From positions 145,931-209,930 of the forward strand of contig DASPLL010000018.1 in assembly GCA_035627615.1 (NCBI GenBank): DNA of 64,000 bases, given 5' to 3'. This document shows, one piece after another, positions 42,616-52,260 of this stretch. The position numbers were made by a program, and so were the translations under genes. The first letter of the stretch is position 1, and each line of letters opens with the position of its first letter. The DNA is from BRH-c25 sp035627615 (GTDB taxonomy: Bacteria; Bacillota; Clostridia; Lutisporales; Lutisporaceae). A model generated the notes under the pieces. The model had not been told where the DNA came from and searched no databases. It was given only the letters and a program-made list of their open reading frames with translations.

Positions 42616-42645
42616 GCAGGAGACAGGTAACTGTCTCTTGCTTAT
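42616..42645 (+). terminator. htrA terminator
   Basis: GCAGGAGACAG, loop GTAA, CTGTCTCTTGC followed by TTATTT. Confidence 0.75.
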
Positions 42646-42732
42646 TTAAGTGCTTTATTTACCTGGCAGATTTGGTAATATATTAATAGGTTTTTCACAT
42701 AAAAACTGCAATAATATTGAGGAGACGTTGCA

Positions 42733-43602
42733 ATGAGATATGATGGAAGTATATACAGACCCCCAAGCGAAGCACAGAGTCTGATAATCCAGGCTACTAT
42801 CGGCTGTTCCCATAATAAATGTACATTCTGCAGTATGTATAAGGATAAAAAGTTCAGGATAAGAGATGTAGAGGAAATATTTGCAGACATTGAGGAGGGC
42901 AAGCGCAGCTATAGGAGAGTGAGCAGGGTCTTTCTTGCTGATGGCAATGCTCTGGCGATGAAGGCAGATGATCTTAAAAGGATACTTCTTAAAATCCATG
43001 AGCTTATGCCTGAATGTGAAAGAGTTGGGATATACAGCAGTCCCGGGGACATACTTCGCAAGTCCGTTGATGAGCTCAGGGAATTGAGGGAGCTCGGCCT
43101 TGGCATAGTTTATATGGGACTTGAATCAGGCTGTGATGAAATTCTGAGAAGCATCAGGAAGGGTGTCACATCCCGGGAAATGGTTGAAGCAGGTAAGAAG
43201 CTGATAGGCTCAGGGATCAAGTTATCTATAACATTGATTTCCGGAATAGGCGGAAAGGCTCTATGGAAGGAGCATGCCCTTGCGTCTGCAAGGGTGATAA
43301 ATGAAATAGATCCCCATTATTTAGGTCTGCTGACCCTTCTGGTAGAGCCGGGAACTGAGATGGAACAGCAGATTGCAAAGGGCGGGTTTGAACTGCTGGA
43401 TCCAGGGGAAGTAATGGAGGAAACGAGGCTTCTTATTGAAAATTTGAACTTGCACAATTGTGTTTTCAGAAGTAATCACGCATCAAACTATTTTGCCCTT
43501 GCAGGGGCTTTGCCCCAGGATAAGCATAGACTCCTGCAAGAGATAGAAAAGGCGATGAATAACGAATATGACTATAAGGATGAGTATTTCAGGAGATTAT
43601 AG
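42733..43602 (+). CDS. Radical SAM protein
   Basis: 289 residues. Cluster motif CSHNKCTFC (Cys-x4-Cys-x2-Cys spacing), glycine-rich GIYSSPGDI, ESGCDEILRSIRKG and TLISGIGG as in Elp3/B12-family-like radical SAM enzymes of oxygen-independent type. Function unknown. GAGGAGACG upstream of the ATG. Its stop overlaps the stop of the convergent transporter by a few bases. Confidence 0.85.
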   Translation: MRYDGSIYRPPSEAQSLIIQATIGCSHNKCTFCSMYKDKKFRIRDVEEIFADIEEGKRSYRRVSRVFLADGNALAMKADDLKRILLKIHELMPECERVGIYSSPGDILRKSVDELRELRELGLGIVYMGLESGCDEILRSIRKGVTSREMVEAGKKLIGSGIKLSITLISGIGGKALWKEHALASARVINEIDPHYLGLLTLLVEPGTEMEQQIAKGGFELLDPGEVMEETRLLIENLNLHNCVFRSNHASNYFALAGALPQDKHRLLQEIEKAMNNEYDYKDEYFRRL

Positions 43603-44535
43603 GCTTTCTGCATCCTGAAGCGGTACCGGCATCTGAGCTTTGAAGCGGTTGGTGCCCCAGACCCCAATAATTATCATTATACCTCCTGCAAGCTGGTACC
43701 AGTGGAAGGCTTCGTGCCGTACAAAAACACCGGCAGCTATTGATATAACAGTAGTGAGGTTGGAGAATACAACAGAATTTGTGGCAGGCAGCTTGGAAAG
43801 CATGTAATTAAGCATGAAAAACGCACATACCGATGACAGTATACCGAGATACAGTATCGGAACCAATGTGCCGGCACTGCCCAGATAGGTGATGTATTTG
43901 TCCAGATCGCCATAAATCAGGCCGGTTGCCGCTGATACGATACTGAATACTACTGCCCCTGTCCACATCATAACAAAGGTGATTTCGACAGGGGTATAAT
44001 TATTGGACAATTTTCTGGACAGGATACTGTAAATGCTTCCGGCCATCACCGCTCCGAAGAGCGAGAGTATGCCTGCGAAATGACTTGAGCTTCCGGTACT
44101 TCCTGACATAAGACCTATAAACACGACGCCTGAGACAGAAGCTATTATGAAGATAAGCTGTGTTCTGCCTGTCTTCTCGTTAAGGAATATTGCAGCCAAT
44201 ATGGTCACAACTACAGGTATCAAAGCAATCATTATTCCTGCCTCGGAAGAAGATGTAAGCTTCACGCCTATAGTCTCAAAAATAAAATATGCGATAGGCT
44301 GGAAAAAGGAAAGCAAAAGGAGCTGCTTCAGGGGCTTGTTCTTAAAGCTCACCTTTATAACTCCAAGAATCCGGAGCAGCGTCAGGAGTATTGCTGCCAT
44401 GACAAATCTGCAGGATAGCAGAAGCATCGTCGGCAGGGTATCCAATGCCTGCTTTGTGAACATGAAGGACAAACCGAAGATCAATGCCATGGTAAGTCCT
44501 GCAATATAAGGTAAATAAGCTTCATATTTTTTCAA
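43597..44535 (-). CDS. EamA/DMT-family transporter
   Basis: 312 residues with ten hydrophobic helices in two EamA halves (PYIAGLTMALIFGLSFMFTK; FAGILSLFGAVMAGSIYSILSRK). Drug/metabolite exporter of unknown substrate. TTG at 44535 preferred because AGAGGAAG lies 8 bases upstream; the reading from 44571 lacks a site. Confidence 0.9.
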   Translation of the reverse strand: MKKYEAYLPYIAGLTMALIFGLSFMFTKQALDTLPTMLLLSCRFVMAAILLTLLRILGVIKVSFKNKPLKQLLLLSFFQPIAYFIFETIGVKLTSSSEAGIMIALIPVVVTILAAIFLNEKTGRTQLIFIIASVSGVVFIGLMSGSTGSSSHFAGILSLFGAVMAGSIYSILSRKLSNNYTPVEITFVMMWTGAVVFSIVSAATGLIYGDLDKYITYLGSAGTLVPILYLGILSSVCAFFMLNYMLSKLPATNSVVFSNLTTVISIAAGVFVRHEAFHWYQLAGGIMIIIGVWGTNRFKAQMPVPLQDAESL

Positions 44536-44751
44536 GGTAACACTTCCTCTATAGAAGATATATACAGACATTTTATCAGAAGTATTGAAGCCTGTCTATG
44601 TGAGGTTTTGCAAGGATAGAAGCGTATATGTCGATAGATGGAATATATGTAGAAAAATAAGGTTATTAAGGAAGGAATTTGAAATTATTGGTAGAATATA
44701 TTAGTTATTAGTAAAATGTTATTGAAGTAAAATAGATGGAGGTGTGATGCT

Positions 44752-45117
44752 GTGGGACTCTGGGGCAAAGATATTGCAAGGACAAAATATGTGGGACAAG
44801 TTTATGCTGATCAGTTGAGCAGTATTAAAAAAGAGAATGGAATACTTAAAAGAATAGCTTCCAAGTGCGAAAACTGCGGCAGCAATGAATATTATAGTAT
44901 TTATGAGACCTCCAGGCTTTTCAGGGTACTGAGCATATCTCTGGTACAGTGTGATACAGTTTACTACTTCAGTTGTCCGGAGTGCAATTATGGATTCAAG
45001 CTGGAGCAGGAGGAGTTCAAAACCCTTGAGCAGATCGCACTGATTAACTCTAAATATCTGGAAGGCTCAATTTCAAAATCAGAATTTGAAAGCAGCCTGA
45101 AAAGAATCCAAATATAA
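44752..45117 (+). CDS. Zinc-ribbon-like protein of unknown function
   Basis: 121 residues with two CxxC knuckles (CENCG at 39-43 region and CPECN around 80) separated by a beta-rich hydrophobic stretch, so a probable zinc ribbon; helical C terminus with a KYLEGSISKSEFES short-linker motif of SHOCT type. GTG 44752 has GGAGGTG. No family assigned; soluble. Confidence 0.7.
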   Translation: MGLWGKDIARTKYVGQVYADQLSSIKKENGILKRIASKCENCGSNEYYSIYETSRLFRVLSISLVQCDTVYYFSCPECNYGFKLEQEEFKTLEQIALINSKYLEGSISKSEFESSLKRIQI

Positions 45118-45208
45118 GAACTGCTGTATATTGTTTTTTCAATGAATATTAAAATAGCATATACAAACAATATTAAAAAGCAATTTTTACATTTCCGGAG
45201 GTGATATT

Positions 45209-45481
45209 GTGGAGATAAACAGAGTAGACGCTTTCACTGAGTGGTCAAATTGGAAAAACACTTTGAGTAAGGCTGTAAATCTTGGAGAGACTGTAGGAAT
45301 GTCTGAGAATACAATAGAAAATATTGCAGTTAAGGTAGGCAATGTTCTTGCATCCAGAGTTGACCCCGAAAATGGGGAGCAGCGGTTGCTTCAGGAATTA
45401 TGGAAAGTGGCCGATGACGGCGATAGGAAGGTTTTGGCCAAGCTGGTTGTAAAAATGGTTGAGACAGATGCAAAGCAGTGA
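45209..45481 (+). CDS. DUF3243 family protein (YmfJ-like)
   Basis: 90 residues: WSNWKNTLSKAVNLGETVGM, the run starting IAVKVGNVLASRVDP and ELWKVADDGDRKVLAKL match DUF3243. GTG 45209 after GGAGGTGA. Function unknown. Its stop codon forms part of the hairpin at 45472-45493. Confidence 0.87.
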   Translation: MEINRVDAFTEWSNWKNTLSKAVNLGETVGMSENTIENIAVKVGNVLASRVDPENGEQRLLQELWKVADDGDRKVLAKLVVKMVETDAKQ

Positions 45482-45496
45482 AGTTACTGCTTTTTC
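45472..45496. terminator. Bidirectional terminator between DUF3243 and a convergent gene
   Basis: AAAGCAGT, loop GAAGTT, ACTGCTTT, with T on the + strand and, in reverse, a stretch of A. It contains the end of one gene and abuts the end of the other. Confidence 0.8.
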
Positions 45497-45840
45497 ATTC
45501 TTGCAAGCTTTGCACCCAAGTGGGAGCTTATGACGGAAGATCCAAGTGCAGTTAATGAATATAGGAGATTTATAGGTAATGCAGTCGGCTCTTTAATAGA
45601 ATATATCAATGAGAGTATCAAAGCAGGAAGACTTAGCCATAATCCTGTGCCATATCCCGAATCGCGGCCGGCAAGTCCGAAGGCAGCCCCCAGTGTCAGG
45701 TAAGCTGCAGCTACCACCAGTAAAGAGAAGACTCTTTCATAAAGTGATATGACATCAGAAAATATGAAATTGAAGACCAGAAAAAATCCCGGCAATATGC
45801 CAACGATAAATGCAGCAACAGACCAAAAATACTTTTTCAA
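45484..45840 (-). CDS. Small four-helix membrane protein
   Basis: 118 residues, four hydrophobic segments, GAAFGLAGRDSGYG loop in the middle. GGAGCGGTC upstream of the ATG at 45840 on the minus strand. No family recognised. Confidence 0.65.
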   Translation of the reverse strand: MKKYFWSVAAFIVGILPGFFLVFNFIFSDVISLYERVFSLLVVAAAYLTLGAAFGLAGRDSGYGTGLWLSLPALILSLIYSIKEPTALPINLLYSLTALGSSVISSHLGAKLARMKKQ

Positions 45841-45979
45841 TATGACCGCTCCTTTATAAGTGTATCTATAATATTGTTATACATAATCATAATATAATAC
45901 CGACATATTTTGTTGAATGATCAATCATGTATTATAAATATATTTGTATAATGCTTCAAGAAAAGCCTTTTTTAGTACG

Positions 45980-46008
45980 TTGACAGCAAAGACATTAAAG
46001 CTTATAAT
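45980..46008 (+). promoter_or_regulatory. Sigma-A promoter of the SRP RNA
   Basis: TTGACA, 17 bases, TATAAT: a perfect consensus. The start would be near 46015, some 47 bases before the mature RNA, so the precursor would be processed. Confidence 0.9.
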
Positions 46009-46061
46009 AAAATAGCTGAATGCACAAGATGTATTGCAGTCATGAAAAAGTTAATAATCTT

Positions 46062-46331
46062 GGTCGTGCTAGACGGGGAGACTGCGGTGCCCTGTAACCT
46101 GCAATCCGCAATAGCAGGGTTGAATTCCTTTGCTGAGGCGCTCGCTTGTGAGGACTGCCCCGGGCAAGTGGTGACGATGATTGGGTCTTGCGCAACGGAA
46201 ATTCATGAACCCCGCCAGGTCCGGAAGGAAGCAACGGTAAGTGAACCCTTTCGTGTGCCGCAGGGTTGCCTGATTGGAGCTAACTATCCGGGTAACGCTT
46301 GTAGGTGCGTGTCGAAGAAAGGTGCACGGCC
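46062..46331 (+). ncRNA. ffs: Signal recognition particle RNA, large type
   Basis: About 270 bases. The SRP domain IV core is present (CCAGGTCCGGAAGGAAGCAA and the GGTTGCCTG strand), with the 5' Alu-type part typical of Bacillus/Clostridium. Ends pair: GGTCGTGC at 46062 with GCACGGCC at 46324. Binds Ffh and targets membrane proteins. Followed by a terminator; dnaX lies downstream beyond one gene. Confidence 0.96.
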
Positions 46332-46340
46332 ATAATTTTT

Positions 46341-46367
46341 AAAACTTGTGTCAAACAAGTTTTTTTG
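46341..46367 (+). terminator. SRP RNA terminator
   Basis: AAAACTTGT, loop GTCAA, ACAAGTTTT, then more T. Confidence 0.9.
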
Positions 46368-46514
46368 TTTTTGACCTTTTATTGGTAAAAAGTCGAGTCA
46401 AGTAGGACCAAAGCCCTATTTTTACGACTTTATAGCCAAAATTATGCACTTGCTGATATAATATAATAAAACATCATGTCGAATTATCAGACATCAAAAG
46501 GGGGATATGATACT

Positions 46515-49181
46515 GTGCATAAGATCAACTTCAAGCTGAGAATATTATTGTATTTTTTGACAGTATCAATAATCCCTTTTGTAGTTTCATGGGCTCTTAT
46601 ATATAATATCTACGATGGAAAAGTGCAGAAGGACTTCAAGAGCTTCAGCTATATGTACATACAAAACCAGATCAGCAAAATCGAGCTGCACTTAAAGCAG
46701 CAGGAAACTGAGTTAGAATCCATTGCACAGGCATTCAGCTACCTGGATCAAAAAAATACCAATCTTAATGCTTTTCTAAAGGATCAAAAAAGAGTAAACC
46801 ATTATTTTATGAACCTATCTATTATAAAACCGAATGGTACGGTATATACCGATGACTTGAATTCAAAAACCCCTGGAATAGATTTTTCAGCACTTCACAG
46901 CTATATTAATGCCAAGAAAGCGCAGAAATTGGTGTGGCTTGAACCATATACAGATCCGATAAGCGGAAATGAATGCATCGGAATGTCAATACCTTTACTG
47001 GATAAGCAGGGTAACGCATACGGTGTGTTGGTTGGTAACTTTTCCTTAACTTCCTTTGGGGAATTTTTGATGAATGCAAAATATATACAGGATACAGAGA
47101 TGTTTTTCATTAACCCTTCCGGTTATGTTAAGTATCACAGTGGTGGCAAGTACAGCGAAACTGTAAATGTAAAGGATGCAGGCTTTATACTTTTTCCTGC
47201 GGCGGAAGCAGTACTGAGTCTTAGCGATGGCTACAGGGAGTACAGTTATTTGGGCGGGGACTGGACCTGCTATTTTTCTACAATCAATTCAAGCGGTTGG
47301 AAATTACTTTCTCTAATTGATACCAGTGAGCTTCAAAACATATTCAGTACGACAAATCAGAATACAAACAGTGTCATTGCTACCTTGGGAATGCTTTGTG
47401 TTTTTTCCGGACTGATTGCTTCCCTTTTCCTTTCCAAAACATTAACAGCACCGCTTACAGAGTTGAGGGAAGGCGTCAAATCGATCACTGCAGGTAATCT
47501 TGACAGTAGAATTGCAGTAAACAGCAATGATGAGATCAGGGAAGTTGCCGAAGCCTTCAACGAAATGGCAGGAAACCTTAAAAATACATATACGGATCTT
47601 CATACAAGGACTGAGGAGCTTCGTTTGAATAATGAGGAGCTTCATAGTATAAATATTGAGCTGGAAGCTTCTTATGGGCAGTTGGAAGCCACAATGGCAC
47701 AGCTTAATGAATCTGAGGAGAAACACAGGACTTTAATGGACAATATATCGGATATGGTATTGGTGGTTGATCCGGATAACAAGCTGGTCTATATAAATAA
47801 TAGCATGGAAAAGGTACTGGGCTATAACGAAGCTGAGCTTATAGGGAAATCGATATTGAATATAGTGAAGCATGAATATCCCGGATTTGAAGAGATGGCT
47901 GCACCCTGGAACGATTATAGGGAGTTTGAGGGAAAATTCTTGAAGAAGGATGGAAGCCTTATAAGAGTTGAAGGCAGTACAAAACGGGTTATAGAGGATG
48001 AGAAGGTAGTAGGTATACAGGCTATAGTAAGAGATGTAACACAGAAGAAGACAATGGAGCTCCAGCTCAGGAAGAAGTACAACGAGCTTCAGACCCTGAA
48101 CAGAATCAGCAATACTCTGACATCCACCATGGATTTGAACAATATGCTTATTACAGTTGTCAGCCATGTGGTTGAAATAACCGAAGCCTTGACCTGTGCA
48201 ATAAGGCTTATCAGCGACAAAGATCCATACAAGCTGGAGCTTAAGGCCTTAAAGGGTATAAAGATGGAGAAGTATGACAGGGGCATCATTGATATAAGGG
48301 AAGATATAGCAGGACAGGCGGTGGAGAAAAAGAGCACGGTTGTGATAGAGCTTACCGAAGAAAACACTCCCCGCGGTTATTATGAGGCACTTTTTAAAGA
48401 GGATGGAGCCAGGTGTGTTGTATTCACTCCAATAATTGTGAAATCCAGGGTGATAGGCGTAATGTGCGCTACCTTACAGCAAAAGCCGAAGGATGAGCTT
48501 ATTGAGCTTATTAGTTCATTGGCAAACAACATTGCCATAGCCATAGATAATGCCCGTGCTTACGAGACCTTGAAGCATTCGTATCTGAAGACGGTACAGA
48601 GTCTGGTATCGGTAGTTGAAGCCAAGGATGAATATACCGAGAGTCATTCCATAAGAGTCGCAAAATATTCTTCCTTCCTTGCAGCAGAAATGAATTTTGA
48701 TAAGAGCTTTATAGAGGACATATGGGTTGCGGGTGTACTTCACGACATTGGCAAAATAGGAATAAGCGATTCAATACTAAATAAGAGTAGCGGGCTTACA
48801 AGAGAGGAATACGATATTGTTAAGCAGCATCCGGGAATTGCTTATAAGATAGTATCCAAGATAGGACTGGGTGAAGATGTTTTAAAGGCAATCAAGCATC
48901 ACCATGAAAGATATGACGGCAGAGGTTATCCTGACATGATCGGGGGAGATGAAATACCTATAATGGCATCAATTATAAGTGTGGCAGACGCTTTTGATGC
49001 AATTACCTCCAGCCGCCCATACAGAAAATCAAGGAGTATCAGCCAGGGTATTAATGAAGTTGCGATGAACAGAGGCACACAGTTCAATCCAATTGTAGTG
49101 CAGACCTTTGAAACATTATACCTGACAAAGCCGGAAATTATTAAAAAAATCTATAACGGTGAAGAAATTGATTTCTTCTAG
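46515..49181 (+). CDS. HD-GYP cyclic-di-GMP phosphodiesterase with Cache, HAMP, PAS and GAF domains
   Basis: 888 residues. TM helix near 10-30, Cache-type sensor to about 290, second TM, HAMP, coiled coil, PAS (HRTLMDNISDMVLVVDPD), GAF (about 560-690) and C-terminal HD-GYP with HDIGKIGISDSIL and HHERYDGRGYP. Hydrolyses c-di-GMP in response to external and internal signals. GTG 46515 preferred: AAAGGGGGAT upstream. The ATG at 46476 has no site. Confidence 0.9.
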   Translation: MHKINFKLRILLYFLTVSIIPFVVSWALIYNIYDGKVQKDFKSFSYMYIQNQISKIELHLKQQETELESIAQAFSYLDQKNTNLNAFLKDQKRVNHYFMNLSIIKPNGTVYTDDLNSKTPGIDFSALHSYINAKKAQKLVWLEPYTDPISGNECIGMSIPLLDKQGNAYGVLVGNFSLTSFGEFLMNAKYIQDTEMFFINPSGYVKYHSGGKYSETVNVKDAGFILFPAAEAVLSLSDGYREYSYLGGDWTCYFSTINSSGWKLLSLIDTSELQNIFSTTNQNTNSVIATLGMLCVFSGLIASLFLSKTLTAPLTELREGVKSITAGNLDSRIAVNSNDEIREVAEAFNEMAGNLKNTYTDLHTRTEELRLNNEELHSINIELEASYGQLEATMAQLNESEEKHRTLMDNISDMVLVVDPDNKLVYINNSMEKVLGYNEAELIGKSILNIVKHEYPGFEEMAAPWNDYREFEGKFLKKDGSLIRVEGSTKRVIEDEKVVGIQAIVRDVTQKKTMELQLRKKYNELQTLNRISNTLTSTMDLNNMLITVVSHVVEITEALTCAIRLISDKDPYKLELKALKGIKMEKYDRGIIDIREDIAGQAVEKKSTVVIELTEENTPRGYYEALFKEDGARCVVFTPIIVKSRVIGVMCATLQQKPKDELIELISSLANNIAIAIDNARAYETLKHSYLKTVQSLVSVVEAKDEYTESHSIRVAKYSSFLAAEMNFDKSFIEDIWVAGVLHDIGKIGISDSILNKSSGLTREEYDIVKQHPGIAYKIVSKIGLGEDVLKAIKHHHERYDGRGYPDMIGGDEIPIMASIISVADAFDAITSSRPYRKSRSISQGINEVAMNRGTQFNPIVVQTFETLYLTKPEIIKKIYNGEEIDFF

Positions 49182-49205
49182 TGCCCGGAAGCGGGCATTT
49201 TTCTT
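49182..49205 (+). terminator. Terminator after the HD-GYP gene
   Basis: TGCCCG, loop GAAG, CGGGCA, followed by TTTTTCTTT. It starts right after the stop codon. Confidence 0.88.
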
Positions 49206-49346
49206 TCCCTGAATGGCTTGAAGCTATATATATCGTGAAAAAGATTTATCATTAATTTACTATAACCTCTCATTATGCTAATATTTAATATAATAACTAA
49301 ACATTTACGAAGAAACCTTATAAACAATAGACCTGGAGGATAAGCC

Positions 49347-50963
49347 ATGTATACAGCTCTATACAGAAAGTGGAGGCCGCAAAGGTTCGAGGATGTGTGC
49401 GGACAGGAACAGATAACGGTGACGTTAAAAAATGAGCTCAAAAGCAGCAGGATATCCCATGCATATCTTTTCTGCGGAACAAGAGGTACGGGCAAGACAA
49501 CAACTGCCAAGCTTCTGGCTAAGGCAGTCAACTGCAAGGCCCCGCTTGATTTCAACCCGTGTAATGCGTGTGACAGCTGTATCAGCATAAATGAAGGAAA
49601 CTCGATAGATGTAAATGAGATAGACGCAGCTTCAAACAGAGGAATAGATGATATAAGAAATTTAAGGGAAGCTATCAAATTCACACCAACTTTGGGCAAG
49701 TACAAGGTATATATAATAGATGAAGTTCACATGCTAACCAATGAGGCCTTCAATGCACTCCTGAAAACCTTGGAGGAACCGCCGGAGTATGTGCTGTTCA
49801 TTTTGGCGACTACAGAACCCCACAAGCTGCCGGCGACCATACTGTCCCGGTGTCAGAGGTTTGATTTTAGAAGGATAAGTGTGGAAAACATAGCTGAAAG
49901 GCTGAAAGCTGTCTGCAGTGAGGAAGGCATAGAAGCCGGAGAAGATGCTGTTAAGCTCATAGCAAGAAACAGTGACGGAGCAATGAGGGATGCATTGAGT
50001 ATCCTTGATCAATGCTCAGTATACGGGGACAAGGCAATAACCCAGGATAGTGTGCTTGAGGTACTGGGTATAGTTAATAACGATTACTTATTCAGGGTGT
50101 CCGAGACAATACTTAAAGAGGATGCCGGCAATGCTATAAGGATAATTGATGAAATAGCCGCCGGAGGGAAGGACATCAACCAGTTTATCAGGGATCTCCT
50201 AATACACTACAGGAACCTTCTGATGACCAAGGTAGTATCGAAGTGCGAAGAAGTAATTGACATGTCCAGGGAAGGAATAGAGCAGCTTAAGAAGCTGGCT
50301 TCAAATTATGATAAGGACAATATAATAAGATGTATTGGAATACTTTCAGAGCTTGAAAGTGAGTCAAAATGGTCGGCTAATCCAAGGATACTGCTGGAGG
50401 TTGCACTGGTTAAGATGTGCAGGGCAACGGGTGATGGCAGCCTGGAGGGTATACTGTCAAGGTTGGCTAAACTGGAGGAGATGATTTCTAAGGGAAGCTT
50501 CACTCCTTTGGCCATAGAGAAGGCATCGCCCGGTACTGCAGAAGCCAGCCGGGATAAGGCGGTAAAGAAGGAAAAGACTGCTCCTGCCAAAACAATGACG
50601 GAACCGGTTCAGAAGGCTGACAGTCCGGATATAATTCAGAAGTGGTCAGGCTTCATCCAGGATATCAAAAGCCGCGGCAAGATCAAGCTGAGGACATATC
50701 TGGCAATGGCAAAGCCGATAAAAGTGGAGTCAGGTATCATAGTACTGTCCTATGAAAAAGAGGACAGCTTTTCCAAAGAAGCCCTTGAATCATCTTCCAA
50801 CAAGGCAGAGGTGGAGGAAGCCGCATCACAGTTTTTCGGAATGCCGCTTAAGGTAAGGTGTATAATAGCAGGTGCGGCTGAACAGGAGGAGCAGGAGGAT
50901 ATGGTAAAAGCCGCTATTGAACTTGTCGGCATGGACAATGTTGAAGTGATTGAAGAAGAATAG
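49347..50963 (+). CDS. dnaX: DNA polymerase III gamma/tau subunit
   Basis: 538 residues. Clamp-loader AAA+ domain: YRKWRPQRFEDVCGQE, Walker A GTRGTGKTTTAK, zinc site CNACDSC, Walker B IIDEVHML, sensor/arginine finger SRCQRFDF. The C-terminal part is short for tau. No clear slippery frameshift sequence was seen. CTGGAGG upstream of ATG 49347. Followed by ybaB and recR as usual. Confidence 0.96.
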   Translation: MYTALYRKWRPQRFEDVCGQEQITVTLKNELKSSRISHAYLFCGTRGTGKTTTAKLLAKAVNCKAPLDFNPCNACDSCISINEGNSIDVNEIDAASNRGIDDIRNLREAIKFTPTLGKYKVYIIDEVHMLTNEAFNALLKTLEEPPEYVLFILATTEPHKLPATILSRCQRFDFRRISVENIAERLKAVCSEEGIEAGEDAVKLIARNSDGAMRDALSILDQCSVYGDKAITQDSVLEVLGIVNNDYLFRVSETILKEDAGNAIRIIDEIAAGGKDINQFIRDLLIHYRNLLMTKVVSKCEEVIDMSREGIEQLKKLASNYDKDNIIRCIGILSELESESKWSANPRILLEVALVKMCRATGDGSLEGILSRLAKLEEMISKGSFTPLAIEKASPGTAEASRDKAVKKEKTAPAKTMTEPVQKADSPDIIQKWSGFIQDIKSRGKIKLRTYLAMAKPIKVESGIIVLSYEKEDSFSKEALESSSNKAEVEEAASQFFGMPLKVRCIIAGAAEQEEQEDMVKAAIELVGMDNVEVIEEE

Positions 50964-50975
50964 TATAATAACTAT

Positions 50976-51086
50976 GGGCAATGGGCAATGGGCAATGGGC
51001 AATGGGCAATAGTTGCGCGTTATGCGTTGCGGGTTACGCGTGATTTAGCAGGGCGCCGGAGGTAGGGGCGACCATTGGTCGTCCGC
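50976..51086. repeat. GGGCAAT x5 array, heptamers and palindrome (repeat locus I)
   Basis: Five perfect tandem GGGCAAT 7-mers (50976-51010), then 7-mers GCGCGTT, ATGCGTT, GCGGGTT (51015-51041; the reverse complement type of locus A), then GTAGGGGCGACC-ATT-GGTCGTCCGC (51062-51086). Sits between dnaX and ybaB. Confidence 0.92.
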
Positions 51087-51125
51087 AAATGCCACATTAG
51101 AGTTAAATATGAGGAGGAAATATTA

Positions 51126-51467
51126 ATGGCTAAAGGCGGATTCCCAGGAATGGGAGGAAATATGAATAATATGATGAAACAGGTACAGAAGATGCAGAAG
51201 GAAATGGCCAAGCTCCAGGAGGAAGTAGAGCAGAGGACTGTTGAGGCAAGTGCCGGAGGTGGGGCTGTAACTGTTGTGGCATCAGGTAAGAAGGAAATAA
51301 TATCTATAACTATAAAGCCGGAGGTAATTGATCCGGATGATGCTGAGATGCTTCAGGATCTTATTACTGCTGCTGTAAATGAAGCCATAAGGCAGGCAGA
51401 TGAGATGATAAGCAGGGAAATGGGCAAAATAACCGGAGGACTCAATTTGCCTGGAGGTTTATTCTAA
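51126..51467 (+). CDS. ybaB: YbaB/EbfC nucleoid-associated protein
   Basis: 113 residues: MKQVQKMQKEMAKLQEEV, VEASAGGGAVTVVASGKKEI, DAEMLQDLITAAVNEA are family signatures. Dimeric DNA-binding protein. ATG 51126 follows GAGGAGG; the open frame from 51075 begins in repeat DNA. Its stop directly precedes the recR ATG. Confidence 0.95.
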   Translation: MAKGGFPGMGGNMNNMMKQVQKMQKEMAKLQEEVEQRTVEASAGGGAVTVVASGKKEIISITIKPEVIDPDDAEMLQDLITAAVNEAIRQADEMISREMGKITGGLNLPGGLF

Positions 51468-52067
51468 ATGAGCTTTTATGCAGCTCCAATAGCTAAACTC
51501 ATTGATGAGCTTTCAAAACTGCCCGGGGTAGGTAATAAAACGGCTCAAAGACTGGCTTTCTATATACTTAACATGTCTCAGGAGGATGTAGAACAGCTGT
51601 CGAGCTCCATAACAGATGCAAAGAAAAATATTAAGCAGTGCAAGATATGCTGCAATATAACTGATACAGATGTCTGCAATATATGCTCCAACCCCAGGAG
51701 AGACAGTGCCATGATATGTGTGGTTCAAGACCCGAAGGATGTGGTGGCAATGGAAAAAACAAGGGAGTACAAGGGATTATACCATGTATTAAATGGAGCT
51801 ATATCTCCTATGGAAGGTATCGGACCGGAGGAAATCAGAATAAAGGAGCTTCTTAGAAGGGTAGCTGACAATGAAATAAAGGAGATAATACTTGCTACCA
51901 ATCCCAATATAGAGGGGGAAGCAACTGCTATGTATATTTCCAGGCTTTTGAAGCCTGCCGGAATCAAGGTTACCAGAATAGCCCACGGCGTACCTGTGGG
52001 AGGGGACCTGGAATATGCCGATGAAGTTACACTTATGAAGGCTCTTGAAGGCAGAAGAGAAATATAA
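51468..52067 (+). CDS. recR: Recombination protein RecR
   Basis: 199 residues, the usual length. Helix-hairpin-helix KLPGVGNKTAQRLA, C4 zinc finger CKICCNITDTDVCNIC, Toprim domain (VVQDPKDVVAME, ATNPNIEGEATAMYI). Works with RecF/RecO in gap repair. Start ATG 51468; GGAGG is within the end of ybaB. Confidence 0.97.
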   Translation: MSFYAAPIAKLIDELSKLPGVGNKTAQRLAFYILNMSQEDVEQLSSSITDAKKNIKQCKICCNITDTDVCNICSNPRRDSAMICVVQDPKDVVAMEKTREYKGLYHVLNGAISPMEGIGPEEIRIKELLRRVADNEIKEIILATNPNIEGEATAMYISRLLKPAGIKVTRIAHGVPVGGDLEYADEVTLMKALEGRREI

Positions 52068-52150
52068 CGAGGCAGAAGATGTCCCTCACCTCTAAAGGTG
52101 GCGGGTAACAATTTGGATTTTCAGGCGGTAAGCATATTTCCCGCCTCGTT
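52063..52150 (+). other. Candidate structured RNA after recR
   Basis: AACGAGGC (52066) pairs with GCCTCGTT (52143). Inside lie CACCT-CTAA-AGGTG and GGCGGG...CCCGCC. The nested folding over 85 bases is more than a simple terminator. It starts on the recR stop codon. No T tract follows. Confidence 0.4.
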
Positions 52151-52260
52151 GAAACGGTGTGTTGTTATAATCAAGGGGAAATTTTCATAAAAATGGAATA
52201 CACCTCAGTATATTATTGCTAATAAATGGATAGATTAGTAATAATAACGGAGGTGTTTTT

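Noticed and set aside
46042..46335. Open frame over the SRP RNA
   Set aside because: The stretch is the SRP RNA with paired ends and the conserved domain IV; the frame is accidental.
49347..50963. Programmed frameshift in dnaX
   Set aside because: I looked for an A-rich slippery heptamer with a hairpin near the domain III end and saw none.
50976..51086. Possible CRISPR-like array
   Set aside because: Units are 7 bases in direct tandem without spacers; no cas genes in the window.
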